64,000 nt of DNA from Ottelia alismoides (taxonomy: Eukaryota; Streptophyta; Magnoliopsida; Alismatales; Hydrocharitaceae): NCBI GenBank assembly GCA_037367405.1, contig JAZKJV010003368.1:62001-126000 (forward strand). Direction: 5' to 3'. Below are positions 1-13,100 of the stretch, in pieces. Position numbers and translations under genes: made by a program. Under the pieces are notes generated by a model that was not told the origin of the DNA, did not search any database, and saw nothing but the letters and a program-made list of their open reading frames with translations. Positions within the stretch are counted from its first letter, which is position 1. Each line of letters begins with the position of its first letter.

Positions 1-618
1 ATTTTAATTTCGGCCAGCAACATTTAGTCACTTTTTTTAGTATTTTTATCTTTAAAAATACCCAAAAATTAGGAAAAATATAGAAAAATCACAAAAACAT
101 TAGAAAAATATAAAAATCACAAAAACATTTGGTTTCCTATATTTTGTCTAATTTTCCCCTATTTTTATCCCTCTCTTATCTCTAGTGTAGATATACATTA
201 TATCTTTATTAAAAGAAAAAGAAAATATAAAAATACAAAATATAAAAAAGGAAAATACAAAATCAGTAAACTAAAAAACCAAAATATAAAAATATAAAAT
301 CAAAAATAAATAAAATAATAATAAATATAAAATTCAAACCCATAAAAAATAGCACATTGTAGACAAATATTCACATTCACATTTTGTGCATCATTTCCTT
401 ATTCTATCATGCTTGCTCCCTGAGTTTGACCTCTACACACTTGCACACTATACACATTTTTGTAGAGTTATAATAAATTTTGACTCCACATTTGCTTCTT
501 ATTGCTTGATACACATTGTGGGTTGATTGTTGATTGAATCCGAATTTCGTGTGGTCAACTCAGCGACTGAGCTCCCGCCTTGTGTGGAACTTAAGACCAT
601 CGATTTCCGCCTTCATCA
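1..618 (+). repeat. 3' end of the 5' LTR of element B
   Basis: AT-rich sequence ending in CTTCATCA, followed by AA and a primer-binding site starting TGGCG. The same LTR-CA, two bases, TGG arrangement is seen in elements A and C. The LTR start lies outside the window, so its length is unknown. Confidence 0.75.
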
Positions 619-620
619 AA

Positions 621-640
621 TGGCGTCGTTGCCGAGGAGC
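621..640 (+). other. Primer-binding site of element B
   Basis: TGGCGTCGTTGCCGAGGAGC, two bases after the LTR end. It differs by a few bases from the tRNA-Asp-type sites of elements A (6578) and C (58556). Primer identity comes from knowledge of the Athila/Calypso lineage, not from a tRNA comparison here. Confidence 0.75.
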
Positions 641-2034
641 AACAACGTATAGGTCATATGTTTGAGTGATTGTGTTTGATTGTCTATATTATTGCTTCAC
701 TTGTTCTCTCTACTTTTGATATACATTTTTGAGCTATCTGACCACCCTCTTTGTCGTCTTTGTGTGAGGTACCGCGGATCGAGGGAGGGGTGTTTCCTTA
801 GGCGCATGGGCACCCACGTGAAGCCAGTTACTGCCCGTACAAGGAAGACTTAGGGATTTTTGTAGATTAGCTCTAGTCTACATTTCTTTGTAATTATTTG
901 TGAGAGAGAGACATACAATTTGTAATATTCAGGACCCTCAGACACTTCGACACTTCACGAGGTCCAGTGCCCGAGGGATTGTTTCCTTGGGGGCCTCGTC
1001 GGTTTTTCGCTGCTTTTGACGGTTTTTGATGACTTTATTACCCGTTGATTTCACGAGGATTTAACCCCTAGATCTAGGAGTTTGTATTGATTGTGACGTA
1101 ACTAGCTAAGGCCCAACACCTAATATCTTGCCTGTGCCTATAGACCGTAAATGGACTTAGCTAAAAATCAACTGAAAAAGCTATTGACTTGGACTAGAGA
1201 CCACGTGCCGGGAGGGGTCGTACACATCGCGTGCAGGATCCATTGTGGTGGACACCGATCGGCGCCCAAGACCGCACTCTGGTCTCTCTTCCTAGTCTTA
1301 GCTATCTGTTCTTTACGATTAATAGAAGTTGCTCATCTAGGGACGGTTTTCTTCGTGCATCATATAGGTAGTTTTGTTCCTGTCTTTTAATTTATGTGCG
1401 GATCACCCTACATGTAGAGTGCTGGAGCAAGGTACGCATTTCTATCTCTACATGCATCATTGTGTTTGATCGCGCATCGGCTTTTCCGACTTCCTCCCCC
1501 ATTTTATTGGACTTATAATAATTAGGATATCGGAAAATTCGTTAGGTGTTGTCTTTATTCAGAAAAATACCTAAAAATTGAAAAGCATAAAATTGGGACT
1601 GGTAATGCAAACTTGACTTTAAAACTCATCCCACCATAAAAAATTTTGTCTTGGAGAGAGTGACCCCCTCATTGTTTGATTTGTCTGCAGTGAGAGAGTG
1701 ACCCGCACACTAGGCTAGTGCCACACCCGAAATCTTGGTCGACTACTGGTCTTGCTGAGTCGTTCTCCAGTGAGGATCTCTCCGGTAACCAGTAAAGCGG
1801 ACCGCGAAGTCCTTAGCAGACGGGGTTGATCGGGTAGCCGATAAACGGTCCGCAACTCCTACTAGCTGGGAAAGATCTCATTTGGGATTGGGAGAGTTGG
1901 GTTCCCAACAGCTTGCTTAATCGTTCTGATAGATTGATTGATCACCATAGTAAAAATTGACAAGATAAAAGATCGAACCTTCACGGTCATCATCTCAGAG
2001 TTGTGTAGGTGAATTGGGGGTTTGATTTCACATC
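641..2034 (+). other. Untranslated leader of element B
   Basis: About 1.4 kb with no convincing reading frame. The last part (about 1680-2030) resembles the leaders of A and C, with shared blocks around the phrases gtgacccgcacactagg and attgacaagataaaagatcg. Small ORFs in this stretch look accidental. Confidence 0.65.
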
Positions 2035-3405
2035 TTGTTTGCATTCCAGATCTCATCCGCCCTTTTCCAGATCAAAATGATGGGAAGGAGATCCCTTAGG
2101 CCATGTCTAGTGGCATCGCTATCAAGCACTCCGTCTTATTCATCTAGGTCGTCTTCGGGGAGTCCATACCCACTCTCTGAGCCCGAGTTTACCTTTGCCA
2201 TGTTCCCTCTCGACCATCCTTCTTCCTCCATCAGTCCAGTAATGTCAGAATTTAGTGTAGCACAGAGTTCGGACCATTTGACGAAGCCTGAGATGAGTTC
2301 TTTTGCCTTTACAGAGAATCAAGGAATGGCCGACAGAGGAGAACACCCAGATGAGCAGGAACACCCTCCATTCATGTATGACCAAGCTGCCATCAACAAT
2401 TCATTGTTAGCCTCCCTGGAGACCATGCAGAGACAGATCAGTGATCAGGGAGTATTCATGGGTGATATCATGAGAGAGCTGGCGCAGATGCGAGAGGGCA
2501 GGGATGACAGACCTGAAGGCGGTGGTGGAGACATACCAGAAGCCGCAGGCGGAGGAGGAGACCCTAACCAGGAGAGGCCGCCACCGATGACCATGAGGCA
2601 GTTGCACAACCCAGCTGCAACCCTCACTCACCGATGGATTCAGCTTCCTCCCATTGTCAGGAACTTTGAGCTTCGCCCGCAGACCATTCCATTATTGCCC
2701 AAGTTTCATGGCTAGACACCGAGGAACCTCATCTCCATCTGTAGGAGTTCGAGATGATTTGCAGCATTGTCCATGACAGATTCATGGATGAGGACACGAT
2801 CAAGATGATTGCCTTCCCATTCTCCTTCGCTGACAGAGCAGCCTACTGACTGAAACACCTTGGGAGGTACGTCACATCCTGGGCACAAGTCTGGACCGCA
2901 TATTTGAATAAGTATTATCCTCTCAGTCGGACGAACGCAACACGAGCCATGATTAGTAACTTCACAATGATCCCAAATGAACAATTCCATGATGCTTGGG
3001 ATCGCTTACAGAGCTCGTTGAATGGTGTCCACATCATGAGATATCAAAGCCCAACTTGGTTCAGAGTTTCTTTTGTGGGCTGACACCGGAGCTACAGGGC
3101 TTGTAAATTCCTCTGGTGGTGGGTCTTATTTTTCCAAGGGCGAAGACGACGTTTGGGCCATCTATGAAGGGATGGCAGAGAACTCGACAGTCATGGCGCA
3201 AACCCGAGTCTACACACAGCAGAAGCGCCCCCCAAGGAGCAGGATCATTTCAGAGGATCGCCCACATCGATGCCGGTCCCCACACTCCCTCAACAGCCGC
3301 AGCTCAAGCCAAATCCGTAGCAGCCGACATGGGGATCATTAGCGAGAAGTTGGACCGCATCGAGATCCTCGAGAAGAAGCAGAATCAGGGGCTGGCCCAG
3401 ATCGA
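2035..3405 (+). pseudogene. Element B gag, 5' portion (broken)
   Basis: Encodes the N-terminal part and capsid core of an Athila Gag, the RNA-packaging structural protein. An open stretch runs 2035-2715. The capsid-like core then continues across other frames through 3342-3433, recognisable by the Tyr-Pro-Leu-Ser-Arg-Thr-Asn stretch near 2920 that element A gag also has. Stops after 2715 and frame changes show decay. Coding stops at 3405, where element A is inserted, and resumes at 18914. The start at 2035 is the first ATG of the open stretch, not a verified start. Confidence 0.7.
3401..3405. repeat. Left target-site duplication of element A
   Basis: ATCGA directly before the LTR start TGATGAAT. 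The partner at 18914-18918 reads ATGGA, one base different. Confidence 0.75.
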
Positions 3406-4274
3406 TGATGAATCTCCGGATTCATCACTCTAAATCTCATTTATTAAGCTTAAGTCCCTAAAAATCAACAGCATATTTGCATTTATTCTGCATAATTAGC
3501 ATTCATACATGTTTTCATAAAATTGGCATTTTATCCATAATTTCTGCACAAAATAAGAGCCAAAAATCAAAGCCAAATTTGACCTGTAAATAACCTAACT
3601 TCCCAGATTTTTAACTCCTTCATGCAAAATCCGAATAACCCAAAACCACTTCCATTGTGTACATATCACTCACAAGAATAAATTAAAAATACAAAAAAAT
3701 CACTAACCCAAATAAGTGGACCAAAAAACCCAAACCCTAGTTTTAGGATTTTCGGACTAAAAGTCACATATCTTCCCCATCCAGTGTCCGATTTTTATCC
3801 TACTCACTTTTGAACTAATGCACATTCAATTACCTTCAAAACAAGACCAAGTTCAAGTGAATCGGAGCTCGTATATGAAAGTTGGGTTTTGGCCTCTTTT
3901 GTACATTGTATTTTCGCGGTTTTTTTGACCTTGTATTTTTTGTACTTATTTTCTTCATTAATAAAAATCCAAAAAAAATAGATTTAGATGTCTTTTATTT
4001 ATATTTTGATTTCTCCCATATTTTTCCAGATTTTTTTTTCTTCTTTAAAAATGACAAAAAATTAGAAAACCAAAAATCAAGGTATTCTATGTACATGGGA
4101 TACCCCAAAAATTCACTTTCTACATTTGACCGATTTTGGCTTTGATGTCTTCATGAAAGTTGTAGATCTCGTCGAGACGAGCAATTTTTGTGAAGAAACT
4201 TTTTCTATCCGAGGTCGTTTACTATTTCTTTTTGATTTTACAAAACAATTATTTTTCGATTTATCTGGAGCTGA

Positions 4275-4303
4275 CACGTGGCAGCCCCAGAGGCCACCAC
4301 GTG
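4275..4303. promoter_or_regulatory. Palindromic G-box pair in the LTR
   Basis: Two CACGTG boxes (4275-4280, 4298-4303) form the arms of an inverted repeat, GCTGACACGTGGC facing CCACGTGTCAGC. Equivalent palindromes occur at about 16617-16656, 54752-54790 and 56532-56568. G-boxes bind bZIP and bHLH factors in plants; a role here is inferred. Confidence 0.6.
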
Positions 4304-4706
4304 TCAGCTATTTTTTGCGTATTTGTTCAACCGTTTTTATAAAAAAATTAAAAAAATAAAAAAAATAAAAACAAATAAAAACAAAAACACGCACGTGCAG
4401 CGCACGTGCCATCCCCGCACGCGCACTGCACGTGCGCCCGCGGCCTCTTCTCAACATCCCCCACCACGTGGCATTCGCGTGGCTGTTCGATCTCGTTTGA
4501 TCGAACGTCCCGAGTCCATCGTCCTCCTCTGGATCCGTCTCCCCCAATTTCGCAACGGATTGCCCGCACCGTAACCTCCGCCGCAAATCGCGGCCTTCAA
4601 CGACGCTACCCAACCACCTCTCCGCCGCCCTTTGACCGCGCCGATGACCCTAACCACCTCTGCTATCTTCGCCAACCATCACTCACCGGCCACCTCCCTC
4701 TCTCTC

Positions 4707-4714
4707 TATAAAAG
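4707..4714 (+). promoter_or_regulatory. TATA box of the element A 5' LTR
   Basis: TATAAAAG after a CT-rich run, at the border between the G-box segment and the GC-rich segment. It is kept at 17042-17049 in the 3' LTR, and element C has TATAAAA at 56774-56780 in the same context. Confidence 0.75.
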
Positions 4715-6577
4715 AACCCCGGCCGCCCCCAGTCCAAGGGATCCGCCGTTCAACCCAAGGTTAGCTCCAGGAGTGACAGTCCGGCCACCACCTTCGCGGC
4801 GTGATCCGGGGTCTCGTGCCTCGTCGCAGCTCCTTCATTGCACTGCCACTCCGCTCCGACAGTCGTCGTCGAGCCTCCATATCCTCCAGGTATCCCTCCT
4901 TCTCTCTGTCTCTCTCTCTCTTGCTCTCTCTTGCTCTCGATCTGCATCTCTCGTCATCGGCTTTCACCTTCGACTCCAATCTACGCCTTCTCCTTCACCG
5001 AGAACTCCGCATCATCGACTACTTCCATCACCTCTGCCATCAGCAACGGCCGTCGCCTTCAACTCCAGCTTCCCTGATTACACCAGCATCTTCGTCAACA
5101 GCCGCAGCCATCTCCATCGACTCCGCCCGCCGCCTCGCTACGACTTCGCCTCCAGCTTCACCGCCGCGCCACCTTCTTCTCCAACGCCTGCGATCGAGCT
5201 CCATCTCCAGCAGCTTCGTTTTCCCCGCTACCTGCTTCGTCTCCAGCGCCCCAGCTCCGCTCGTCGGCCCTCGCCTCGTCTTCACCGATGCTCAGACCTC
5301 CTTCGTCGACAGCCACCGCATCGCCAGGGACCAGCCAGGAGCGTCGAAGCCCCTCAGCCTTTTTCCAGCAACCATCGCCGCCGGGTCCGACCCGAGGCCC
5401 CCGCCACGCGTCTTGCACGTGGGCAGGGGGAGCTGCTCACCCCCACGGGTCACGTGCGGGCACGTGACTGCGTGGGTCATTTGCATAAAGGCCCCAGGAG
5501 AACCCCATATTTTCGCACGTGTCCAGCCACCTAAGGAGCACGTGCGTCGCACGAGCTCTCTTGGGAATTTTGCGTATCTGTCCCCCAGCTTATCGGTAAT
5601 TACATATAGGTCCCCCTCTGCTTATGTATTTATTTTATTTACATTGCATTTATACCCCTGTGTTTCTCCCCAGTTTTGGACCTTTTTATTCAGCATTTTA
5701 TTAATCTAAAAATAGCATGATGTTTGTTAATTGACTCTCTACACTTTGACATGTTGTGGGTATTTTTCTGATTGGTGGTTAATTAATAAATAATTATTCT
5801 ATGGAAATTTACATATTTTGCCCATCTCTTGCGCTAAAATTCATAGTTGATTAATCGTTAGTCTAAAAATTCCTCAAAAATCACATATTGTAGAGATTCT
5901 TTTGTTTGACATTGTGCCCAAAAATCTTTGCATTTGCGTACATTATTTTGCTCTATAAAAATCATTTTGCATATTTCATTGTTTAATTTTTAATAGGTAT
6001 TAGACCCCACATTTTTCGAGGCATAGGATTTTTCTGAGATCCATCACCTAGTGATAGATCTTAGATAATTTTATCTCTCGAAAATAATTAGGTTTAATAT
6101 TTATTATAATTAAATATTGAAAATCATTTTGTTTACATCTAAAAATTCATAAAAAAAATTCATATTGCATCAGAAAATTCCAAAAAAATTACAGTGCACT
6201 TATTTCATCATATTTTACATCTCGGCTAAGTTTCGTATTTTTCGGACATCATTTGAACGTAATTTACATTTTAGTCAATAAAGTAGGCCGGATTTGCATA
6301 TTGCACCTCTATTGCATTGAAAAATTCCAAAAAAAAGACCGCTAAACCGAACTCAAAATTTGATAGATACAACTCTAGGTTGTTCCTTTGCCTCTTGTGA
6401 TCGACCTTGGGGCTTGTCCAAGTAAAATAAACATAAAAATCACTTGATTAAATTTGATTAAAAATTGTGGTTATTTCTTGACTGTTTCTGATCGCCGCCT
6501 ACAACGAACGACATATTTATTTTCACCCACGAAGATTAAAAACACTTTCTTAACGCGGCTTTTTCGGGCTCGTCAGA

Positions 6578-6597
6578 TGGCGCCGTTACCGGGGACG
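6578..6597 (+). other. Primer-binding site of element A
   Basis: TGGCGCCGTTACCGGGGACG, two bases (GA) after the LTR end. This is close to the tRNA-Asp-complementary site described for the Athila/Calypso lineage. Confidence 0.85.
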
Positions 6598-7838
6598 CAA
6601 ACGGCTTAGTTTTGTGTTTTGAGACTTTTCGATCGGTTTTTCGCATTCGGGTAGTCTGACCCCCGAATTTTTCACCTGTAAATCCATTTTATTTCTTGTA
6701 TTTATTTTTCAGCATTTATTTCATTTATTTTATTTTTGAGTCACTCTCTTACACCCATCTCTCTTATTTTTCTTGCGAGGTACCCGACGCACGTGGAGCG
6801 GTTTTTCAAGGAACCGATGCATCTTCACCGACACCCGAAGAAACCGCAATTAAATTAAGATCGAGTCGAGTCGTGAGAGAGAGTAGAGTCTAGGTTTTAT
6901 TTTCTGCACTTTTAATTTCTGCCCATTTATAGCGGTGTCCGTTTGGACGCTCGCGTGTGTAAAAAAGACATTGAACTCTATTTGTGGTGTGTCGTGGCAT
7001 GTTTCACTCTCCGGAGAGGGTGGGGCCTGACTTGAGTGGCGATTAGGATAGACCTGCACATACGGCTCTCAGAGCATTTTTTATTTTGATTGTGCTCGTA
7101 GGGATCTTAAGCCACACTGCACTTTAACTGAGACGCACATTAGATCGTTCAACTTAGCCAAACTTAACTCAATTCTTCCTGCTAATAGAACTTTTTGCTT
7201 AGGTGCGGTTTTTATCGACTTGCACGTATATAGAATAATTTTTAAAATTCTGTCTAGCATCCCACATGAAGATTGCGAGGAGGCACTGTAAGTCTTCTAA
7301 CTGAGCATTCATCATAGTTTTCCGCGTGCATCGGCTTTTCCCGACTTTCTCCCCCTTGTTTTATCACTTAAATCTAAAGGAAATTGGAACTGGACGGTAG
7401 ACGTGTATTTGTGCTCATCTAAATTCTTCAAGTGATCACCTAATTAAAATTGGGACTGCTAAATATAGCTGATCTTAAGAACCCATAAAATCAAGAATTT
7501 TTGCGGGAGAGAAACCCCATCATTGTTTGGTTTGCTTGAGCGAGAGAGCGACCCGCACACTAGGATAGAGCCACACCTTAACTCTTTTCAGACTACTATC
7601 TCGGGATAGGCCAGTCTCCTCAGAGTATTTGGGTTCCTAAACAGCTCGCTTTAAACGCTCTGATACATTGTATTATCACCAAATTCTAAAATTGACAAGA
7701 TAATTGGCCGAACCCTCACGGTCTTCACTTTGAGTTGAGTTGGTGAAACAACCTTTGTATTGTGTTTGGTTTGTGCGCAGAAAATAAGTCATCAGCGAAT
7801 ACTGCACATTCGTGCCTCCATCGTAAACCGCAAACCTC
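6598..7838 (+). other. Untranslated leader of element A
   Basis: About 1.2 kb without a supported coding region. The last few hundred bases align with the leaders of B and C, ending in a block where TTCAC and GTGAA can pair just before gag. Confidence 0.65.
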
Positions 7839-10163
7839 TTGTTGACCTCGAGAATGGAAGATTGTGGTAATTCTTACTCCGCGAACCATTCCATTTCCCT
7901 ACCACAAACTCTCCAATCTCAAAAAGACCAGAGAAACTCTTACTCTGGACCTGCTTGGCCTCTAGGAAACTATCCCCAAGAACTCTATTCCTACGATTCC
8001 TTCTTCTTCCTAGAAGAAGGACAGACCCAAACTGTCTCTCTATCACCAAAAATTGACAACTATTACATCAATTCTTTCCAATCTATTAACTCGAACCCGT
8101 TATATTCTGAAGGTGAAGAAGAAGAGATGCCCCCCAAGATGGCTTCCAAAAAAGACCCTGAAGATGAAAAAAATGATGACGCCATTCAAATGATCCTAGC
8201 AAGATTGGCTACACTGAGCAGCAACAACAGTTACTAAGGACACAGCTTGAGCAGTTGAATGCTGGGGAGGAAGTGCCAATGGAAGCCGCCTACAACCCTG
8301 GACAGTATCAAGTGTGGAACTATTTACAGCCACCCACAACCGGCGATCCACTACGAATTGAAGCCACATTTTGTCATTCAATTACCCCAATTCCATGGTA
8401 ATACGACTGAGGAGCCATATGATTCTTACGGGACCTGGAGTTGATATGTTCTAATCTGAGGCACCCACAAGTCAGCCAAGACTACATTCGTCTCACTGCA
8501 CTACCTTTCGCCTTGAAAGGGAAGGCAGACTACTGGGTGAAGAACTTGGGGGTGACTGTGACTACTTATGAGAGGTTCAAAAACCTATTTTTGAAGAAAT
8601 TCTACCCCTTGAGTCGGACAAATCAAATGAGGACCCGCATCACCAGTTTCTCTCAGATGCCCAATGAACCACTCTGTGAGGCATGGGACCGGTTCAAAGA
8701 TCTACTACAGAAATGTCCTTGCCATGACTTGGACAATAACATCCTAGTCCAGTCTCTCTACTCTGGCCTCAATCACGAGACTCAAGGATTAGTTAGCGCT
8801 GCCTGCGGAGGGAATTATGCATCACGTGGGGCTGAGACCGTCTGGAAAATACTGGAGCAGATGGCAGAAACAAGCCGCTCTCAGCTTGCCAGTAGAGCCT
8901 ACACTGATTCCCTCAACACCCTTCAAGCCAAAGGCGGAAAGCAGACGGTGGCTGAAATTGCGGAGGACTTGATTCCAAACATGCATTTCATAGCCGATAA
9001 AATAACAATAGTGGACAAGAGAGTGAGCGACATCGACAACTGGCTCTCCCAGTTCCCAAAGCAGATGGAGGAGCTCACTACTAAGATGTCCAAGATGGGG
9101 GTACCTACTGCACCAACGGTCCCGGTCTACCATGTGCACCATGTTCAGGAGTAGCTAGGACCAGACCAGCAACAGTCATGGGTACAGGACCAATCCTATG
9201 CCCAAGCTTCTCAGCAACCACCCCCACCGGCCGAGACAATCCAAGAAGCCCCGCCCCTGACCTTCGAAATAAACGGCATTTGGTACACACAGGACACTAC
9301 CCGACAGGGTAGTATGGGGGAACGCCAGCCTTATCAACGCTCCCCCACTTTTTACAATGCCGCATTCCCTCAGCCTCCTCAGTACCCTCAAAGCATTTCA
9401 ACTTCCCAGCACCCGAAACAGCAGCAGCCCTACAATCGCCCGAACTAATCTCAGCAATACCGTCAGCAACACCAAGCTCCCAGACCTTCGGTTCAATCAT
9501 CCAATCCTCCGGAAGAACCTGTTAATATCCAGAGACAGATGCTGGAAGAACTTCGCAGCTTCCGAAGTGAGCTATATGACCTGCGGGTGGATGTTAATCG
9601 TCTATCCCGATGGAAGGATGAGCAGACTGTTCCCACTACAACCATTCCCGCCCAAGTACAAGCTAACCCCAATAGCTTGAACCGATCTCAATCATCTCAA
9701 CACAATGGCCAGGTATACTATTCGGATTTCTCCACATCTGAACATAAGAACCTTTCGTTTGACAATATACATGCCATGTCACTCAGGAGCGGAAGGACCG
9801 TGGCCGTACCTGATCGGACTCAGGAATCGGTTCATGAAGACTCGGAGGATCAGCCGGAGGATGCTTCCGAGGAGGATGAAGAAAGACGCTTGAAGATCCC
9901 AGCACCAGAGAAGGGGAAAGCATCTATGGAGTCTGCAGAGGACCTTGAACCTCCAGTTGCTGCAAAAATACCTTTGTCATCTTTTCAGCAACCTGCTTTG
10001 ATTATTATCAAAAATCTGATGATTGTAATAAAAACTCCAAGTCTAATAAAGATGCTCGTATTTATGATTCTGACCTTCTATCCCCTGTCTCAAATGCTTC
10101 AATTCCTTTCCCCCATGCCTTCAAGAAAGGAAAACAAAAGAAAAACATTCAGGATGATCCCGT
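7839..10163 (+). pseudogene. Element A gag (frameshifted)
   Basis: Athila Gag in at least three pieces. The N-terminal part runs 7839-8237. The capsid domain (retrotransposon gag type) runs 8441-9154, with the conserved Ala-Asp-Tyr-Trp and Phe-Tyr-Pro-Leu-Ser-Arg stretches. A glutamine- and proline-rich region follows at about 9155-9530, and the C-terminal part is 9539-10165. Frames differ between pieces (frame 3, then 2, with a change again before pol in frame 1), and stops separate them. No CCHC zinc knuckle was seen. The start at 7839 is only the first ATG of the longest N-terminal frame; the ATG at 7852 (Met-Glu-Asp-Cys) aligns better with the element C start at 59801. Confidence 0.8.
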
Positions 10164-10164
10164 A

Positions 10165-13100
10165 ATGGAGAAATTCTGCCAACAAAACATCACAGTCAAA
10201 GTACCCTTTGACCAGTATGTGGCCAATAATCCTGCTTTTCAGAAATATTTAAAGGCAAAATGCACTCCCACTAGGACTCGTACAAAGAGAACAAGTCAAT
10301 TTGTGGAGACGCATATCTTGACAGTTGTCACCACCAAATGTGTCAAGAACCAGCACCTGCCAAGAAAGAAAAGGGATCCGGGCGCTCATTATGTGGAAAG
10401 TCGCATTGGTGGCATTTTGTTCACACGCACACTCCTCGACAATGGTTCTTCCATAAATCTTCTACCCTTAGCCCTATACTATAGATTGGAGTTAGGCCCT
10501 CTCAATAAATCATCATCTCTACTCCAATTTGCTGATAAATCCACCAAAAGACCTAAGGGAGAAGTAAAGAATGTCATCATCATTATCGAGGGTACAGAAT
10601 ACAAAGTGGACTTCACTGTCCTTGATATGGAAACCCCGAACCATTGGAAGGAATCACAAATCATTCTTGGAAGACCATTCTTAAGAACCGCCAAGGCTGT
10701 ATTTGATTACGGTTCTGGCATGATGAAATTACGATCTCCAGGAAGGGAAGTAGACTTGGAGATGAAGCAGACAAAGTGGCAAAGACCAGACTCCGAATCC
10801 ACAACTGAAGAGGCCGAAACATCTGAATGCAATCTCCTCCGAACCACGGGGCCGTGGGACCAACTTCCAGATATACAGACTGAAAACACTTCCTCAGAAG
10901 AAGAAATGATGCACAATGCATTTTGCGAGATATTTCCAAACATCTCAAAACACACAGACTACTTCACCATTAATGACACAGAAAGCCTTTCGGATGTGTC
11001 AAGAAAAATCAATGACGAATCAGACGCGGCTCTGGCCGAATTACCATTCTACTCTAGCAATCCGACCCATCTGACTTCTGAATTGGTAGCCAACATTTCA
11101 CACAGTGACTCCCCACCAACCGACACTGAACCTGATACAAAGATAATTCAGCCAGACTTGATTGATGATTCTGAATTACCTGAGCTGAAACCATTACCCC
11201 CCACACTGAAGTATGCATTTCTCAGTGGGTCCAAAGAGAAATTTCCTGTGATCATTAGCTGATCCTTGACACTAGATCAGGAGTCTAGACTACTTGAAGT
11301 CCTTGAGCGAAATCGAAAAGCCATCGGTTGGACCGTGTCGGATCTCGGGGGAATAAACCCCGCTCTCTGCTCACACCAAATTTATGTTGAAGATAATGCA
11401 AGGCCTTCCCGTGAATTTCAAAGAAGATTAAACCCCAATCTTCGGGAAGTAGTGAAGAAAGAAATAGAAAAATGGTGCAAAGCAGGATTCATATACCCCA
11501 TTTCTGACTCCAAGTGGGTGGCCCCCCTTCATGTCGTCCCGAAGAAGTCGGGAATCCAGATGGTCACCAACGAGGAGGGGGTAGAGATCACGACCCGAGT
11601 ACCCACATCGTGGCGTGTCTGTGTCGATTACAGGCGCCTGAATGCTGCGACCAAGAAAGATTACTTTCCACTGCCATTTATTGATCAAATCTTGGAGAGA
11701 CTTGCAGGGAAAGCATTCTTCTGTTTTCTTGACGGGTACTCAGGCTACAATCAAGTAGCTATCGCTCCTGAGGATCAGGAAAAGACCACTTTCACATGTC
11801 CCTTCGGTACTTACGCATTCAAGCGCATGCCATTCGGGCTATGTAATACTCCAGGCACATTTCAGCGGTGCATGATTGCCGTATTTGCCGAAATGGTTGG
11901 TGATTTCCTGGAGGTCTTCATGGATGACTTCTCGGTTCATGGTGATTCTTTTGATACATGTTTAGCACACTTGGACCGAGTCCTTCAGAGATGCAGGGAG
12001 GTTAATTTGGTACTCTCCTGGGAGAAAAGTCACATTATGGTGACTGAGGGTATCGTGTTGGGGCATGTCATCTCCAAAAAGGGAATGGAGGTCGACCCTG
12101 CCAAGGTGGATGTGATCAAGAAACTTGAGCCACCAACCAACGTCAAGTCAGTGAGGTCTTTCTTAGGGCATGTTGGATTCTATCGAAGATTCATACCTGA
12201 TTTTTCAAAGATCGCCCGCCCACTGACTGAGCTCTTAGGCAAAGACACCGAGTTTATTGTAAATCACAGGTGTCTAGAGGCCTTCGAGCTTCTGAAAAAG
12301 AAAATTTGTGAATTGCCGATATTACAAGCGCCCGACTGGTCTCTTCCCTTCTAGATAATGACTGATGCATCGGATTTTACGGTCAGAGCGGTACTTGGAC
12401 AAAGAAGAGATGGAATCCCTTATGCGATTCACTACGCGAGCAAAGTGTTGGATCCTGCACAGAGAAATTACACAGTAACTGAAAAGGAGATGCTCGCGGT
12501 TGTTTGGGCCCTTGAAAAATTTAGATCATACATATTGGGCTCCAAGGTGGCTATTTTCACAGATCACACGACCATCAGATATCTCATGGACAAGAAAGAT
12601 GCCAAGGCACGACTCTTGAGATGGATCTTGCTAATCCAGGAATTTAATTTGGAGATAAAGGATAAACCTGGAATAAAGAATGTTGTTGCTGATCACCTTT
12701 CCTGAATAGAGCAAAACGATAATCCCGATACTGGACCAATCAAGGAGACTTTTCCAGACGAATCAGTTTGCGTCATTGATTCAACCCCATGGTATTCCGA
12801 CATAGTGAACTATCTTGTCTCCAAGAAAGTTCCCTTTGGTTGGACCAAGAGAATGATTGATCGATTAAAGACAGATTCAAGAAAATACCATTGGGACGAT
12901 CCTTTCCTTTTCTATGAAGGGCCGGATTGTGTCTGGCGAAGATGTATTCCTCAAGAGGAATATCAGAGTGTCCTCACACGTTGTCATTCTCTCGAGGCTG
13001 GAGGACATCATTTGGGAAAGAGAACCGCACACAAGGTACTCCAATGTGGATTTTACTGGCAGACCTTATTTCAGGATGCAAATGAATTTGTACGGTCATG

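Larger units (their letters stand above)
3406..6575 (+). repeat. 5' LTR of element A
   Basis: 3170 bp, TG...CA, matching 15761-18913 along its length with scattered substitutions and small indels. It has an AT-rich 5' part, a G-box-rich segment (4275-4470), a TATA box at 4707, a GC-rich transcribed segment with a CT-repeat (about 4900-4940), and an AT-rich 3' part. Long ORFs in the GC-rich part (for example 4632-5534) are open in several frames at once, low in complexity, and are not treated as genes. Confidence 0.92.

Noticed and set aside
4632..5709. ORFs of about 300 codons in the A LTRs (4632-5534, 4801-5709, 16967-17800, 17173-18054) and in LTR C (56906-57426)
   Set aside because: Several frames and both strands are open over the same GC-rich, Ser/Pro/Leu/Arg-rich stretch, the copies differ in frame between LTRs, and no domain is visible. 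They are by-products of base composition.
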